Part shown: positions 23,575-32,165 of the stretch, one piece after another
Layout: the number at the start of each line of letters is the position of its first letter
Numbering within the stretch: position 1 is the stretch's first letter
Origin: Amycolatopsis coloradensis
GTDB lineage: Bacteria; Actinomycetota; Actinomycetes; Mycobacteriales; Pseudonocardiaceae
Direction: 5' to 3'
DNA: 47,857 nucleotides
Assembly (NCBI RefSeq): GCF_001953865.1
Contig: NZ_MQUQ01000010.1
Coordinates: 1 to 47,857 of the forward strand
Notes under the pieces: generated by a model
Databases searched by the model: none
The model's input: only the letters and a program-made list of their open reading frames with translations
What the model was told of the DNA's origin: nothing
Position numbers and translations under genes: made by a program

Positions 23575-24699
23575 GTGATCGAGCCGTTCGAGGTGCGGAT
23601 CCCCGAGCCCGCCATCGCCGATCTGCGAGCCCGGCTGCGCGCCACCCGCTGGCCCGAGCCGGCCACCGTGGACGATTGGACGCAGGGAGTCCCGCTGGAG
23701 TTCGCGCGGGAGCTGTGCCGGTACTGGGCGGAGGACTACGACTTCGGTTTGGCCGGGCGGGTCAACGCTTTCCCCGGATTCAAGACCACTGTGGACGGTC
23801 TGGGCATCCACTTCCTGCACGTCCGCTCGCCGGAGCCGGACGCGACCCCGCTCGTGCTCACGCACGGCTGGCCGGGGTCGGTCGTCGAGTTCCTCGACGT
23901 GCTCGGCCCGCTGACCGATCCCGCCGCGCACGGGGGTGACCCCGCGGACGCGTTCCACGTCGTCGCGCCGTCGCTGCCGGGCTTCGGCTGGAGCGACAAA
24001 CCGTCGTCGACGGGGTGGAACGTCGAGCGGATCGCGCGGGCGTGGGACGAGCTGATGGGCCTGATCGGCTACGAGCGCTACGCCGCGCAGGGTGGCGACT
24101 GGGGCGCCGGGGTGACGAACGTGCTCGCCAAGGTCGCGCCGGAGCGGGTGATCGCCGTCCACGTGAACATGGCGAGCGTCCCGTACGACGAGACCAAGCT
24201 GGGTGAACCGACGGCCGAGGAGAAGGCGGCCCTCGGCGATCTGGCCCGGTTCCACACGGGCGGGTCCGCGTACTCGCGGCAACAGGGCACCCGCCCGCAG
24301 ACGATCGGCTACGGGCTCACCGATTCGCCGGTGGCGCAGGCGACGTGGATCGCCGAGAAGTTCCGGGAGTGGACCGACAACGACGGCTCGCCGGAAAGCG
24401 CGCTGTCCTGGCGGCAGATGCTCGACGCGATCTCCGTCTACTGGTTCACCGGGACGGCGGCCTCGTCGGCGCGGATCTACTGGGAGAACAAGGAGCGGGA
24501 CGGTTCCGCGGTCGAGGTTCCTTCGGGTATCTCGATCTTCCCGCACGAGATCGTCCGGCCGTCCCGGCGCTGGGCGGAGCTGCGTTACACCGATCTTCGC
24601 TGGTACGAGGTGTTGGCCAAGGGCGGTCACTTCGCCGCGTTCGAGCAGCCCGACGTCTTCGTCGGCCAGTTGCGGGGGTTCTTCCGGTCCCTTCGGTAG
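23575..24699 (+). CDS. Epoxide hydrolase (EHN-type alpha/beta hydrolase)
   Basis: This 374-aa protein has the N-terminal epoxide-hydrolase domain (IEPFEVRIPEPAIADLRARLRATRWPEP...WTQGVPLEFARELCRYWAEDYDF) followed by an alpha/beta-hydrolase core. The core has the oxyanion HGWPGS, the nucleophile Asp in YAAQGGDWGAG and the late His in KGGHFAAFEQP. This is the microsomal/juvenile-hormone epoxide hydrolase type. GGGAGGA sits 4 nt before the GTG at 23575. The adjacent MarR and operator suggest induction by a hydrophobic or electrophilic compound. Confidence 0.93.
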   Translation: MIEPFEVRIPEPAIADLRARLRATRWPEPATVDDWTQGVPLEFARELCRYWAEDYDFGLAGRVNAFPGFKTTVDGLGIHFLHVRSPEPDATPLVLTHGWPGSVVEFLDVLGPLTDPAAHGGDPADAFHVVAPSLPGFGWSDKPSSTGWNVERIARAWDELMGLIGYERYAAQGGDWGAGVTNVLAKVAPERVIAVHVNMASVPYDETKLGEPTAEEKAALGDLARFHTGGSAYSRQQGTRPQTIGYGLTDSPVAQATWIAEKFREWTDNDGSPESALSWRQMLDAISVYWFTGTAASSARIYWENKERDGSAVEVPSGISIFPHEIVRPSRRWAELRYTDLRWYEVLAKGGHFAAFEQPDVFVGQLRGFFRSLR

Positions 24700-24771
24700 C
24701 GGTGCGTGTCGGTTTCAGGTTTCGGGAAGGCCCTCCTGGGGGATGGCTTCCTTGTGTGGCTTAAGACAGGG

Positions 24772-24790
24772 TGAACTTAGGCTCACCTGT
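24772..24790. promoter_or_regulatory. Putative iron box (IdeR/DmdR) upstream of the CDF gene
   Basis: TGAACTTAGGCTCACCTGT matches 14 of 19 positions of the siderophore-type iron box TTAGGTTAGGCTCACCTAA, including the whole TTAGGCTCACCT core. It ends 1 nt before the proposed -35. A site upstream of -35 would suit activation rather than repression. Confidence 0.5.
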
Positions 24791-24820
24791 ATTGCACATA
24801 TGCGCATGTGACAATATATT
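24790..24820 (+). promoter_or_regulatory. CDF promoter with a dyad between -35 and -10
   Basis: -35 TTGCAC (24792-24797) and -10 TATATT (24815-24820) are 17 bp apart. The spacer contains CACATATGCGCATGTG (24795-24810; 6 of 8 pairs), flanked by TATTG and CAATA. Such dyads are typical targets of ArsR/SmtB metal sensors. No arsR-type gene is in the window. Confidence 0.5.
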
Positions 24821-24850
24821 CGGCCTGTCGACTTCACGAGAGGCGGAGCA

Positions 24851-25768
24851 ATGGGTCACGGGCACGGGCATGGGACGGCGTCGCCGTCGAGCGCGTCAGG
24901 CCGCTACCTCAAGAGCTTGACGATCGCCCTGGTCATCGGCGCCTGCTTCATGGTCATGGAGTTCATCGTCGGGTTCGCCACGGGCTCGCTCGCGCTGATC
25001 TCCGACGCCGCGCATATGTTCACCGACGTCCTCGGCATCGGGATGGCGCTGGCGGCGATCATGCTGGCCAGGCGCAGCGGCCCGACGCTCACCCGCACGT
25101 TCGGGTTCTACCGGGCCGAGGTGCTCGCGGCGCTGGGCAACGCCATCCTGCTGTTCGGCGTCGCGGGCTACGTCGTGATCGAGGCGATCGGCCGGATCAG
25201 CGACCCGCCCGCCGTACCCGGCCTGCCCGTGCTGCTGGCGGCGGCCGCCGGCCTGGTCGCGAACATCGTGTCCTTCCTCGTCCTGCGCAAAGGCGCCGAG
25301 GAGAGCATCAACGTCCGGGGCGCGTACCTCGAAGTCCTCGCCGACCTGATCGGCTCCGTCGGCGTGCTGCTGAGCGGCGCGATCACCCTGCTGACGGGCT
25401 GGCGCTACGCCGACCCGATCATCGGTGTCGCGATCGGGCTGTTCGTCCTGCCCCGGACCTACGCCCTCGCCCGCCGCGCGCTGCGGATCCTGTTCCAGCA
25501 CGCCCCGAAGGGGGTCGACGTCGCCGGGATCCAAACCGAACTGGGTGCGTTGAAGGGCGTCGAGGACGTCCACGACCTGCACATCTGGACGCTGACTTCG
25601 GGCATGGAGGTCGCTTCGGCGCATCTCACCATCGCGCCGACCGTCGAACAGGCCACGGTGCTGACCGAGGCGCAGAACCTTCTGGCGAACCGCTACTCGA
25701 TCGAGCACGCGACCTTGCAGATAGAAGTGCCCCAGTGCGCGCGACGCTGCCGGGAACTCTCCTGGTAA
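24851..25768 (+). CDS. CDF family divalent metal exporter
   Basis: This 305-aa protein has six membrane helices and a cytoplasmic C-terminal domain. An N-terminal His-rich stretch (MGHGHGHG) precedes the first helix. The helix-2 site is DAAHMFTD (His55, Asp59). The helix-5 site is EVLADLIGS, with Glu161 in place of the usual His and Asp165, as in mycobacterial ZitA-like proteins. It exports Zn(II) or a related metal. The probable iron box and ArsR-type dyad upstream leave open Fe, Mn, Zn or Co as the cargo. Confidence 0.92.
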   Translation: MGHGHGHGTASPSSASGRYLKSLTIALVIGACFMVMEFIVGFATGSLALISDAAHMFTDVLGIGMALAAIMLARRSGPTLTRTFGFYRAEVLAALGNAILLFGVAGYVVIEAIGRISDPPAVPGLPVLLAAAAGLVANIVSFLVLRKGAEESINVRGAYLEVLADLIGSVGVLLSGAITLLTGWRYADPIIGVAIGLFVLPRTYALARRALRILFQHAPKGVDVAGIQTELGALKGVEDVHDLHIWTLTSGMEVASAHLTIAPTVEQATVLTEAQNLLANRYSIEHATLQIEVPQCARRCRELSW

Positions 25769-25777
25769 CCCCCACGA

Positions 25778-25842
25778 CGCGTTTCGTCCTCTAGTTGCGG
25801 TAGTTCGTGAAGCCAACTACCGCAACTAGAGGACGAAACGCG
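25778..25842. terminator. 28-bp-arm palindrome between convergent genes
   Basis: Perfect 28-nt arms (25778-25805 and 25815-25842) flank a 9-nt loop. The core is GTTTCGTCCTCTAGTTGCGG. It separates the converging CDF and DUF305 genes and can act in both directions. A copy at 45423-45486 differs at one stem position in both arms at once (A-T to G-C), which keeps the pairing. Confidence 0.85.
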
Positions 25843-25856
25843 AAAGGGGGGAGGCG

Positions 25857-26579
25857 TCAGGCGGGGAGCGGGGAGCCGCCGCGCTCCTGGAGCAGGCCCT
25901 TCATCAGGTCCATCTCGGCGCCCTGCGAGACGAGTATGCTCCGCGTCAGCGCCTTCACGTCCGCGATGGACGTGTGGTCGTTGCCGTACCGCGCCATCTC
26001 CGTCCCACCCAGGTGATGCCGCAGCATCAGCTGGAGGAAGAAGACGTCCATCTCCTTGCCGGTCAGCGACCGCAGTTTGGCCAGTTCGGCCGAAGTCGCC
26101 ATCCCCGGCATCGGCGCGCCGTTCGACGGCTTCATGTCGACGCCCCCGTGCCCGGCGTGGCCGGACGGTTCGGTCATCCAGGTCATGTAGGCGCCGTTCG
26201 CCTGCTCGGGCTGGCCCCACAGGCCCAGCCAGCCCTTCATCCGGCCGACCTGGCCGGTCTGCGTGCGCTCGATGTCGAACGCGAGGGTCTTGATCGCCGG
26301 ATCGGCCGTGTGGTCCCGCGCCCAGCCCGCCATGGTGACGGCCTGGAGGTGGTGCACCGACATGTCCTGCGCGAAGCCGACCTCGACCGAGCCCGCCCCC
26401 GGGATGGTCGGCTCCGCATCGGAGTCGGCCAACCTGGTCGTCAGGGCGCCGAAGCCGAAGCCCACGATCAGCATGACGACCAGGGCGGCCCCGATCACCA
26501 GCCACCGGCTCTTGGTCGAGCGCGGTACCTCGTCGCCGGGTTCGTCGACGTACTGGGGATCGGGGTCCATCCGGCTCAC
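25857..26579 (-). CDS. Membrane-anchored DUF305 protein
   Basis: This 240-aa protein has a cytoplasmic N-terminus, one membrane helix (about 25-47) and an extracytoplasmic DUF305 domain with two similar halves. Each half has a His-rich helix: VGFAQDMSVHHLQAVTMA and VFFLQLMLRHHLGGTEMARYG, with further Met/His in MTEPSGHAGHGGVDM. This pattern fits metal (possibly copper) binding, which is not proven. The GTG start at 26579 is 4 nt from the stop of the DUF3105 gene, so the two form an operon; an ATG at 26570 is an alternative. Confidence 0.88.
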   Translation of the reverse strand: MSRMDPDPQYVDEPGDEVPRSTKSRWLVIGAALVVMLIVGFGFGALTTRLADSDAEPTIPGAGSVEVGFAQDMSVHHLQAVTMAGWARDHTADPAIKTLAFDIERTQTGQVGRMKGWLGLWGQPEQANGAYMTWMTEPSGHAGHGGVDMKPSNGAPMPGMATSAELAKLRSLTGKEMDVFFLQLMLRHHLGGTEMARYGNDHTSIADVKALTRSILVSQGAEMDLMKGLLQERGGSPLPA

Positions 26580-26583
26580 TTAC

Positions 26584-27426
26584 CTACTTGCTCGCGGGCG
26601 CCGACGGCTGGGTGGCCGGGGGCTGCGACGGCTGGCCGGCGCCGGGCTGCCCGTCCTGCTGGGTGCCCGCGGTGCCCTTGTAGTCCATCGGCTTCGCGTC
26701 CGGCCCCGGCGGGGTCGGGTCGAACTCGCCCGGCTCGATCTGCGCGTCGCAGGTGGCGTCGCGCTCGGGGTAGGTGCTCGGGTTGGTGCGCAGCGCGGCG
26801 ATGAACTGGTCGATCCGCTCGTCGCTGGCGCTGTCCAGCTTCAGCTGGTGGCCCCAGGACTGCAGCGAGATCGGCTTGTCGAGGTTCGGGTACGGCGACA
26901 TCATGGTGTACGGCTTGCCCTCGACGCGGACCTTCAGCAGGTCGAGCGCCTCGCCGGTGACCTGCGCCGGGTTGTAGGCGATCCAGACCGCGCCGTGCTC
27001 GAGACCGTGGACCATGTTCTCGTTGCGGACGGCGTTCGGGTAGACGACGCCGTTGCAAGCGGCCCACGACTGGTCGTGCGGTCCGCCGTAGGGCGGCACC
27101 TTGTCGTACGCGACGCGCTCGGCGGCCGTGACGTGCGCCTGACCGGCGTATTCGTTGATGGCCACGCCGGAGATACGCTTCGACGGGTCCGGGTCCTGCG
27201 GCGAAGGCGTGAAGGCGGCGGCGGCCTCTTCACGGGTCTTCTGCTCGCGCTTCGGCGCCGAGGCGACCATGTAGTAGGTGACCACCGAGGCAGCCAGGAC
27301 GACGATCGCGACGACCGCGATGATCGTGCCCCAGGGCGTGCCCTTCTTGGACACGACGGAGCTACGGGCGGCCTTCATGGCGTTCTTCGACGACGCGCCC
27401 TTTTTTCTGGTTGTCCCGTTAGCCAT
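26584..27426 (-). CDS. Membrane-anchored DUF3105 protein
   Basis: This 280-aa protein has a basic N-terminus, one membrane helix (about 32-53) and an outer DUF3105 domain. Typical sequences are YDKVPPYGGPHDQSWAACNGVVYP, MVHGLEHGAVWIAYNP and MMSPYPNLDKPISLQSWG. A low-complexity Pro/Gln/Ala tail ends the protein. The HGLEHG histidines could bind metal. The function of the family is not established; it often accompanies DUF305. A -10 (TACACT, minus strand, 27473-27468) and GCAGGAGCC support the ATG at 27426. Confidence 0.9.
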   Translation of the reverse strand: MANGTTRKKGASSKNAMKAARSSVVSKKGTPWGTIIAVVAIVVLAASVVTYYMVASAPKREQKTREEAAAAFTPSPQDPDPSKRISGVAINEYAGQAHVTAAERVAYDKVPPYGGPHDQSWAACNGVVYPNAVRNENMVHGLEHGAVWIAYNPAQVTGEALDLLKVRVEGKPYTMMSPYPNLDKPISLQSWGHQLKLDSASDERIDQFIAALRTNPSTYPERDATCDAQIEPGEFDPTPPGPDAKPMDYKGTAGTQQDGQPGAGQPSQPPATQPSAPASK

Positions 27427-27569
27427 GGCTCCTGCGTTCTCCGAAGGGGGTGGTCCCTGCGCGGGCCAGTGTAGAGACCGCGAGTCTGATCACCGTGAAC
27501 GCACCGGCCGATCACCGGCTTGGCTCACACCTTCCGGCGGTCGCTGCGGAGCCCGGACCAGGTCACACC

Positions 27570-27575
27570 TAGAAT
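27570..27575 (+). promoter_or_regulatory. -10 box of argS (leaderless)
   Basis: TAGAAT ends 7 nt before the GTG at 27583. With no Shine-Dalgarno, a leaderless argS mRNA is likely. The -35 is poor. Confidence 0.45.
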
Positions 27576-27582
27576 TCCGCGA

Positions 27583-29238
27583 GTGACTCCCGCAGCTCTC
27601 GCCGACCTGGTCCGTAACTCAGCCGTGCAGGTTCTCACCGCGCGCGGCCTCGACGATTCCGTGCTGCCGGAGAAGGTGACGATCGAACGTCCCCGCAACC
27701 CCGAGCACGGCGATTACGCGACCAACCTGGCGCTGCAGGTGGCCAAGAAGGCGGGGATGAAGCCCCGTGACTTCGCCGACGCGCTGGCCGAGGCCCTCGC
27801 CGCGGCCGATGGCGTCGACTCGGCCGAGGTCGCCGGGCCGGGCTTCCTCAACCTGCGGCTCGCCGCCGGCGCGCAGGGCCAGATCGTCCAGCAGGTCCTC
27901 GACGCCGGGGAGAAGTACGGCCTCGGTGACGAGCTGGCCGGGGTCAAGATCAACCTCGAGTTCGTCTCGGCGAACCCGACCGGCCCGATCCACCTCGGCG
28001 GCACCCGCTGGGCCGCGGTCGGCGACGCGCTGGGCCGGGTGCTGTCCGCGCAGGGCGGCCTGGTCACCCGCGAGTACTACTTCAACGACCACGGCGCGCA
28101 GATCGATCGCTTCGTGCGGTCGCTGGTCGCCGCCGCCAAGGGCGAGCCCGCTCCGGAAGACGGCTACGCGGGCGGCTACATCAACGACATCGCCGCCGAG
28201 GTCATCCGCCAGGAGCCGAGCGCGTTGTCACTGCCGGACGACGAGCGCGCCGAGACCTTCCGCCGGGTCGGCATCGAGCTGATGTTCACCGAGATCAAGC
28301 AGAGCCTGCACGATTTCGGCACCGATTTCGACGTCTACTTCCACGAGAACTCGCTGCACGAGTCCGGCGCCGTCGCGTCGTCGGTCCAGCGGCTGAAGGA
28401 CTCCGGGAACCTGTACTTCTCCGACGGCGCCTGGTGGCTGAAGTCCAAGGAGCACGGCGACGACAAGGACCGCGTCGTCATCAAGAAGGACGGCAACCCG
28501 GCCTACATCGCCGGTGACCTCGCCTACTTCCAGGACAAGCGCAAGCGCGGTTTCGACCTCTGCATCTACATGCTGGGCGCGGACCACCACGGCTACATCG
28601 CCCGGCTGAAGGCCGCCGCGGCCGCGTTCGGCGACGACCCGGCCGTGGTCGAGGTGCTGATCGGCCAGATGGTCAACCTGGTCTCCGACGGCAAACCGGT
28701 CCGGATGAGCAAACGCGCGGGCACGGTGATCACCATGGAGGACCTCGTCGGCACCGTCGGTGTCGACGCGGCCCGCTACGAGCTGATCCGCTACTCGGTC
28801 GATTCCACTCTGGACATCGACCTCGACCTGCTGCGCAAGCACTCCAACGACAACCCGGTCTACTACGTCCAGTACGCCCACGCGCGGCTGGCCTCCTTGC
28901 AGCGCAACGCTTCCGACCTCGGCCTCACAACCGATGGCGATGTCGACTTCGGTCTGCTCACGCTGCCCGCCGAGGGCGATCTCATCCGCACACTCGGCGA
29001 ATTCCCCACCGTCCTCCGCCGGGCGGCGCAGCTGCGCGAACCGCACCGCGTCGCCAGGTACCTCGAAGAACTCGCCGGCGCCTACCACAAGTGGAACGCC
29101 GTCGGCCGGGTTCTGCCGAAGGGCGACGAGGAGACCACCCCCCTCACGTTTTCCCGGCTCGCGCTCTGTGAGGCGACCCGCCAGGTGCTGGCGAACGGCC
29201 TCACCGTGCTCGGTGTCTCTGCTCCGGAACGCATGTGA
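27583..29238 (+). CDS. argS: Arginyl-tRNA synthetase
   Basis: This 551-aa class I synthetase charges tRNA-Arg. It has the N-terminal additional domain, the HIGH-equivalent SANPTGPIHLGGTRW, DHHGYIARL in the catalytic core and KMSKS-like VRMSKRAGTVITMEDLV. The C-terminal DALR anticodon-binding domain ends with GLTVLGVSAPERM. The start is taken as the GTG at 27583 (VTPAALADLV) rather than the longer frame from 27520, because a good -10 lies just before it. The 179-nt space to lysA holds a short GTTCC-CC-GGAAC dyad and no gene. Confidence 0.96.
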   Translation: MTPAALADLVRNSAVQVLTARGLDDSVLPEKVTIERPRNPEHGDYATNLALQVAKKAGMKPRDFADALAEALAAADGVDSAEVAGPGFLNLRLAAGAQGQIVQQVLDAGEKYGLGDELAGVKINLEFVSANPTGPIHLGGTRWAAVGDALGRVLSAQGGLVTREYYFNDHGAQIDRFVRSLVAAAKGEPAPEDGYAGGYINDIAAEVIRQEPSALSLPDDERAETFRRVGIELMFTEIKQSLHDFGTDFDVYFHENSLHESGAVASSVQRLKDSGNLYFSDGAWWLKSKEHGDDKDRVVIKKDGNPAYIAGDLAYFQDKRKRGFDLCIYMLGADHHGYIARLKAAAAAFGDDPAVVEVLIGQMVNLVSDGKPVRMSKRAGTVITMEDLVGTVGVDAARYELIRYSVDSTLDIDLDLLRKHSNDNPVYYVQYAHARLASLQRNASDLGLTTDGDVDFGLLTLPAEGDLIRTLGEFPTVLRRAAQLREPHRVARYLEELAGAYHKWNAVGRVLPKGDEETTPLTFSRLALCEATRQVLANGLTVLGVSAPERM

Positions 29239-29417
29239 TGGCAGGCGGAGCTGAGGTGTTCCCCGGAACCCGGCCGAGCACAACAGCCGCGCCCCGCCCG
29301 AAGGGCTCGCCAACGCGGAGGCAGGGCGTCCTCCGAGCGCAAGGCAACTTTTCCGACCTAACTGACGCCCTGGCTACGCGTTCGCGATCGCGCGGCCTCA
29401 ATCGAGCGGAGTAATCG

Positions 29418-30851
29418 ATGGCTCACCCCGCGGGCCCCCGCCACGCCGACGTCTACCCCCACGCCGACGCCTCCGGTTTCCCGCCGTCGAGTCCCGCGGA
29501 ACTCGACCGGCTGTACCCGAAGGTCTGGCCCCGCAACACCTTCCGCGGAGGGGACGGCGTCGTGCGGATCGCGGGCGTCGACGTCCGCGAACTCGCCGAG
29601 CAGTACGGCACGCCGCTGTTCGTGGTCGACGAGGCCGACTTCAAGTCGCGCTGTGCCGATTACGCCGAGGCGTTCGACGACCCGGCGCTCGTGCACTACG
29701 CGTCCAAGGCGTTCCTGTCCATCGAGATCGCCCGCTGGGTGGCCGAGCAGGGGCTGAGCCTGGACGTGTGCAGCGGCGGCGAACTCGCCGTCGCGCAGCG
29801 CGCGAACTTCCCGGCCGAGCGGATCACCTTCCACGGCAACAACAAATCGCTCGCCGAACTCGAAGCGGCCGTGGAGGCGGGCGTCGGCACCGTGGTGGTC
29901 GACTCCTACTACGAGATCGCGCGGCTGGCCGATGTCGCCGCCCGGCACGACGTCGTGCAGAACGTGCTGATCCGGGTCACGGTCGGCGTCGAGGCGCACA
30001 CCCACGAATTCATCGCGACCGCGCACGAGGACCAGAAGTTCGGCTTCTCGCTGGCTTCCGGTGACGCGGCCGAAGCCGTGCGCCGGGTGCTCAACGCGCC
30101 TTCGCTCAAGCTGATCGGCCTGCACAGCCACATCGGGTCGCAGATCTTCGACGCCGACGGTTTCGAGGTCGCCGCCCGCCGTGTGGTCGGTCTGATGGCC
30201 GAACTCGCCAAGGAGCACGGCACCGACCTGCTCGAGCAGCTGGAGATCGTCGACCTCGGCGGTGGTTTCGGTATCGCCTACACCGACAAGGACAACCCGC
30301 CGCCGCCCGCGCAGATGATCACGCAGATCCGTGAGATCGTCCGCAAGGAATGCGAGTACGCGGGCCTTCCGGTGCCGAAGATCGCCGGTGAGCCCGGCCG
30401 TGCCATCGCCGGTCCCGGCACGATCACGCTGTACGAGGTCGGCACCATCAAGGACGTCTCGCTCGGTGACCAGGCCGCCCGGCGTTACGTCAGCGTCGAC
30501 GGCGGGATGAGCGACAACATCCGCACCGCGCTCTACGACGCGGTGTACGACTGCCGTCTCGTTTCCCGCTCCGCCGACGACGACGGTGACGGCCAGGCCG
30601 CCGCCGCGCTGTCCCGGGTCGTGGGAAAACACTGTGAGTCCGGCGACATCGTCGTCCGGGACTGCTGGCTCCCCGACACTCTTGCTCCCGGCGACCTGCT
30701 CGCCGTGGCGGCCACCGGGGCGTACTGCTACTCGATGGCCAGCGGATACAACCGGCAGCCGCGGCCCGCGGTGGTGGCCGTGCGCAACGGCAGCGCCCGC
30801 GTGCTGCTGCGGCGGGAGACGACGGACGACATGCTGCGCCTGGAGGTCTAG
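29418..30851 (+). CDS. lysA: Diaminopimelate decarboxylase
   Basis: This 477-aa PLP enzyme of the alanine-racemase fold makes L-lysine from meso-diaminopimelate. The PLP lysine is in VHYASKAFL (Lys97). HSHIGSQI, the phosphate-binding DLGGGFGIAY, GEPGRAIAGPG and the active-site CESGD of the partner subunit are intact. The N-terminus is slightly extended relative to enterobacterial enzymes. GCGGAG precedes the ATG. hom follows after 3 nt, so the aspartate-family genes form one run. Confidence 0.96.
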   Translation: MAHPAGPRHADVYPHADASGFPPSSPAELDRLYPKVWPRNTFRGGDGVVRIAGVDVRELAEQYGTPLFVVDEADFKSRCADYAEAFDDPALVHYASKAFLSIEIARWVAEQGLSLDVCSGGELAVAQRANFPAERITFHGNNKSLAELEAAVEAGVGTVVVDSYYEIARLADVAARHDVVQNVLIRVTVGVEAHTHEFIATAHEDQKFGFSLASGDAAEAVRRVLNAPSLKLIGLHSHIGSQIFDADGFEVAARRVVGLMAELAKEHGTDLLEQLEIVDLGGGFGIAYTDKDNPPPPAQMITQIREIVRKECEYAGLPVPKIAGEPGRAIAGPGTITLYEVGTIKDVSLGDQAARRYVSVDGGMSDNIRTALYDAVYDCRLVSRSADDDGDGQAAAALSRVVGKHCESGDIVVRDCWLPDTLAPGDLLAVAATGAYCYSMASGYNRQPRPAVVAVRNGSARVLLRRETTDDMLRLEV

Positions 30852-30854
30852 CAA

Positions 30855-32165
30855 GTGTCTACTGTGGACGGACGCGTGATCAGGGTCGCCCTGCTCGGCT
30901 GCGGGACGGTCGGCGGTGAGGTGACCCGGCTGCTCACCGAGCAGGCCGATGAGCTCGCCGCCAGGGCGGGCGCGCGTGTGGAGCTGGCCGGGATCGCGGT
31001 GCGGCGCCCCGACAAGCACCCCGAGCTGCCGCCGGAACTGGTGACCTCCGACGTGACGAAGCTCGTCACCTCTGACGACGTCGACGTGGTCGTCGAACTC
31101 GTCGGCGGGATCGAGCCGGTGCGGCAGTGGCTGCTCGACGCGCTCAAGGCCGGGAAATCCGTTGTCACGGCCAACAAAGCGCTGATGGCGGAGCATTCCG
31201 CGGAGCTGTTCGAAGCCGCGGACGCGTCCGGTGTGGACCTGTACTTCGAGGCTGCCGTCGCCGGGGCGATCCCGTTGCTGCGCCCGCTGCGCGAATCGCT
31301 GGCCGGGGACCGCATCACCCGCGTGATGGGCATCGTCAACGGCACCACCAACTTCATCCTGTCCGCGATGGACCAGACCGGCGCGGGTTACGCGGAGACG
31401 CTCGAAGAGGCCAGCAGGCTCGGATACGCCGAAGCGGATCCGACGGCCGACGTCGACGGTTACGACGCCGCGTCCAAGGCCGCGATCCTGGCCTCGCTCG
31501 CGTTCCACACCCGTGTCACGGCCTCCGAGGTGCACCGCGAGGGCATCGCCGACGTCACCGCGTCGGACCTCGCCGCGGCGAAGGTGCTGGGCCGTACGGT
31601 GAAACTGCTCGCCATCTGCGAGCGCGTCACCTCCGACGACGGCGCCGAATCCGTTTCGGCGCGCGTGCATCCGGTGATGATCCCGCGCGGGCACCAGCTC
31701 GCCGGGGTCGGCGGCGCGTACAACGCCGTCTACGTCGAGGCCGACGCCGCCGGTGAGCTGATGTTCTACGGTCAGGGCGCCGGTGGCGCCCCGACCGCGA
31801 GTGCCGTGCTCGGCGACCTCGTCGCGGTGGCTCGAAACCGGGTCGTCGGCGGCCGTGGCCCGCGCGAATCCGCGCACGCCGCGCTCCCGGTCAGGCCGAT
31901 GGGCCAGACGCCGACGCGATACCACGTCAGTCTCGACGTGGCCGATCGAGCGGGCGTGCTCGCCCAGGTGGCCCAGGCGTTCGCCGGGCACGGTGTCAGC
32001 ATCGCCGCGGTGCGGCAGCGCGACGCCAACGACACGGCCAGCCTGGTCGTGGTCACCCACCTGGCGCCGGACGCCGCTTTGCGGTCCACTGTGGACGAAA
32101 TCGCGAAGCTCGACGTGGTGAACCAGGTCGTCAGTGTGATGCGTGTGGAAGGCGAAGACCAGTGA
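30855..32165 (+). CDS. hom: Homoserine dehydrogenase
   Basis: This 436-aa NAD(P)-dependent enzyme reduces aspartate semialdehyde to homoserine. It has the Rossmann loop LLGCGTVGGEV, VTANKALMAEH and the catalytic-domain signature GIVNGTTNFILSAM...GYAEADPTADVDGYDAASKAAILASLAF. The C-terminal ACT domain (about 355-430, YHVSLDVADRAGVLAQVAQAFAGHGVSI) is the usual site of threonine feedback. The GTG start has GGAGG, located inside the lysA stop region. Its TGA overlaps the thrC GTG. Confidence 0.97.
   Translation: MSTVDGRVIRVALLGCGTVGGEVTRLLTEQADELAARAGARVELAGIAVRRPDKHPELPPELVTSDVTKLVTSDDVDVVVELVGGIEPVRQWLLDALKAGKSVVTANKALMAEHSAELFEAADASGVDLYFEAAVAGAIPLLRPLRESLAGDRITRVMGIVNGTTNFILSAMDQTGAGYAETLEEASRLGYAEADPTADVDGYDAASKAAILASLAFHTRVTASEVHREGIADVTASDLAAAKVLGRTVKLLAICERVTSDDGAESVSARVHPVMIPRGHQLAGVGGAYNAVYVEADAAGELMFYGQGAGGAPTASAVLGDLVAVARNRVVGGRGPRESAHAALPVRPMGQTPTRYHVSLDVADRAGVLAQVAQAFAGHGVSIAAVRQRDANDTASLVVVTHLAPDAALRSTVDEIAKLDVVNQVVSVMRVEGEDQ

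Noticed and set aside
24717..24750. Terminator after the epoxide hydrolase gene
   Set aside because: GGAAGGCC and GGCTTCC pair only with a bulge and a large loop; too weak to call.
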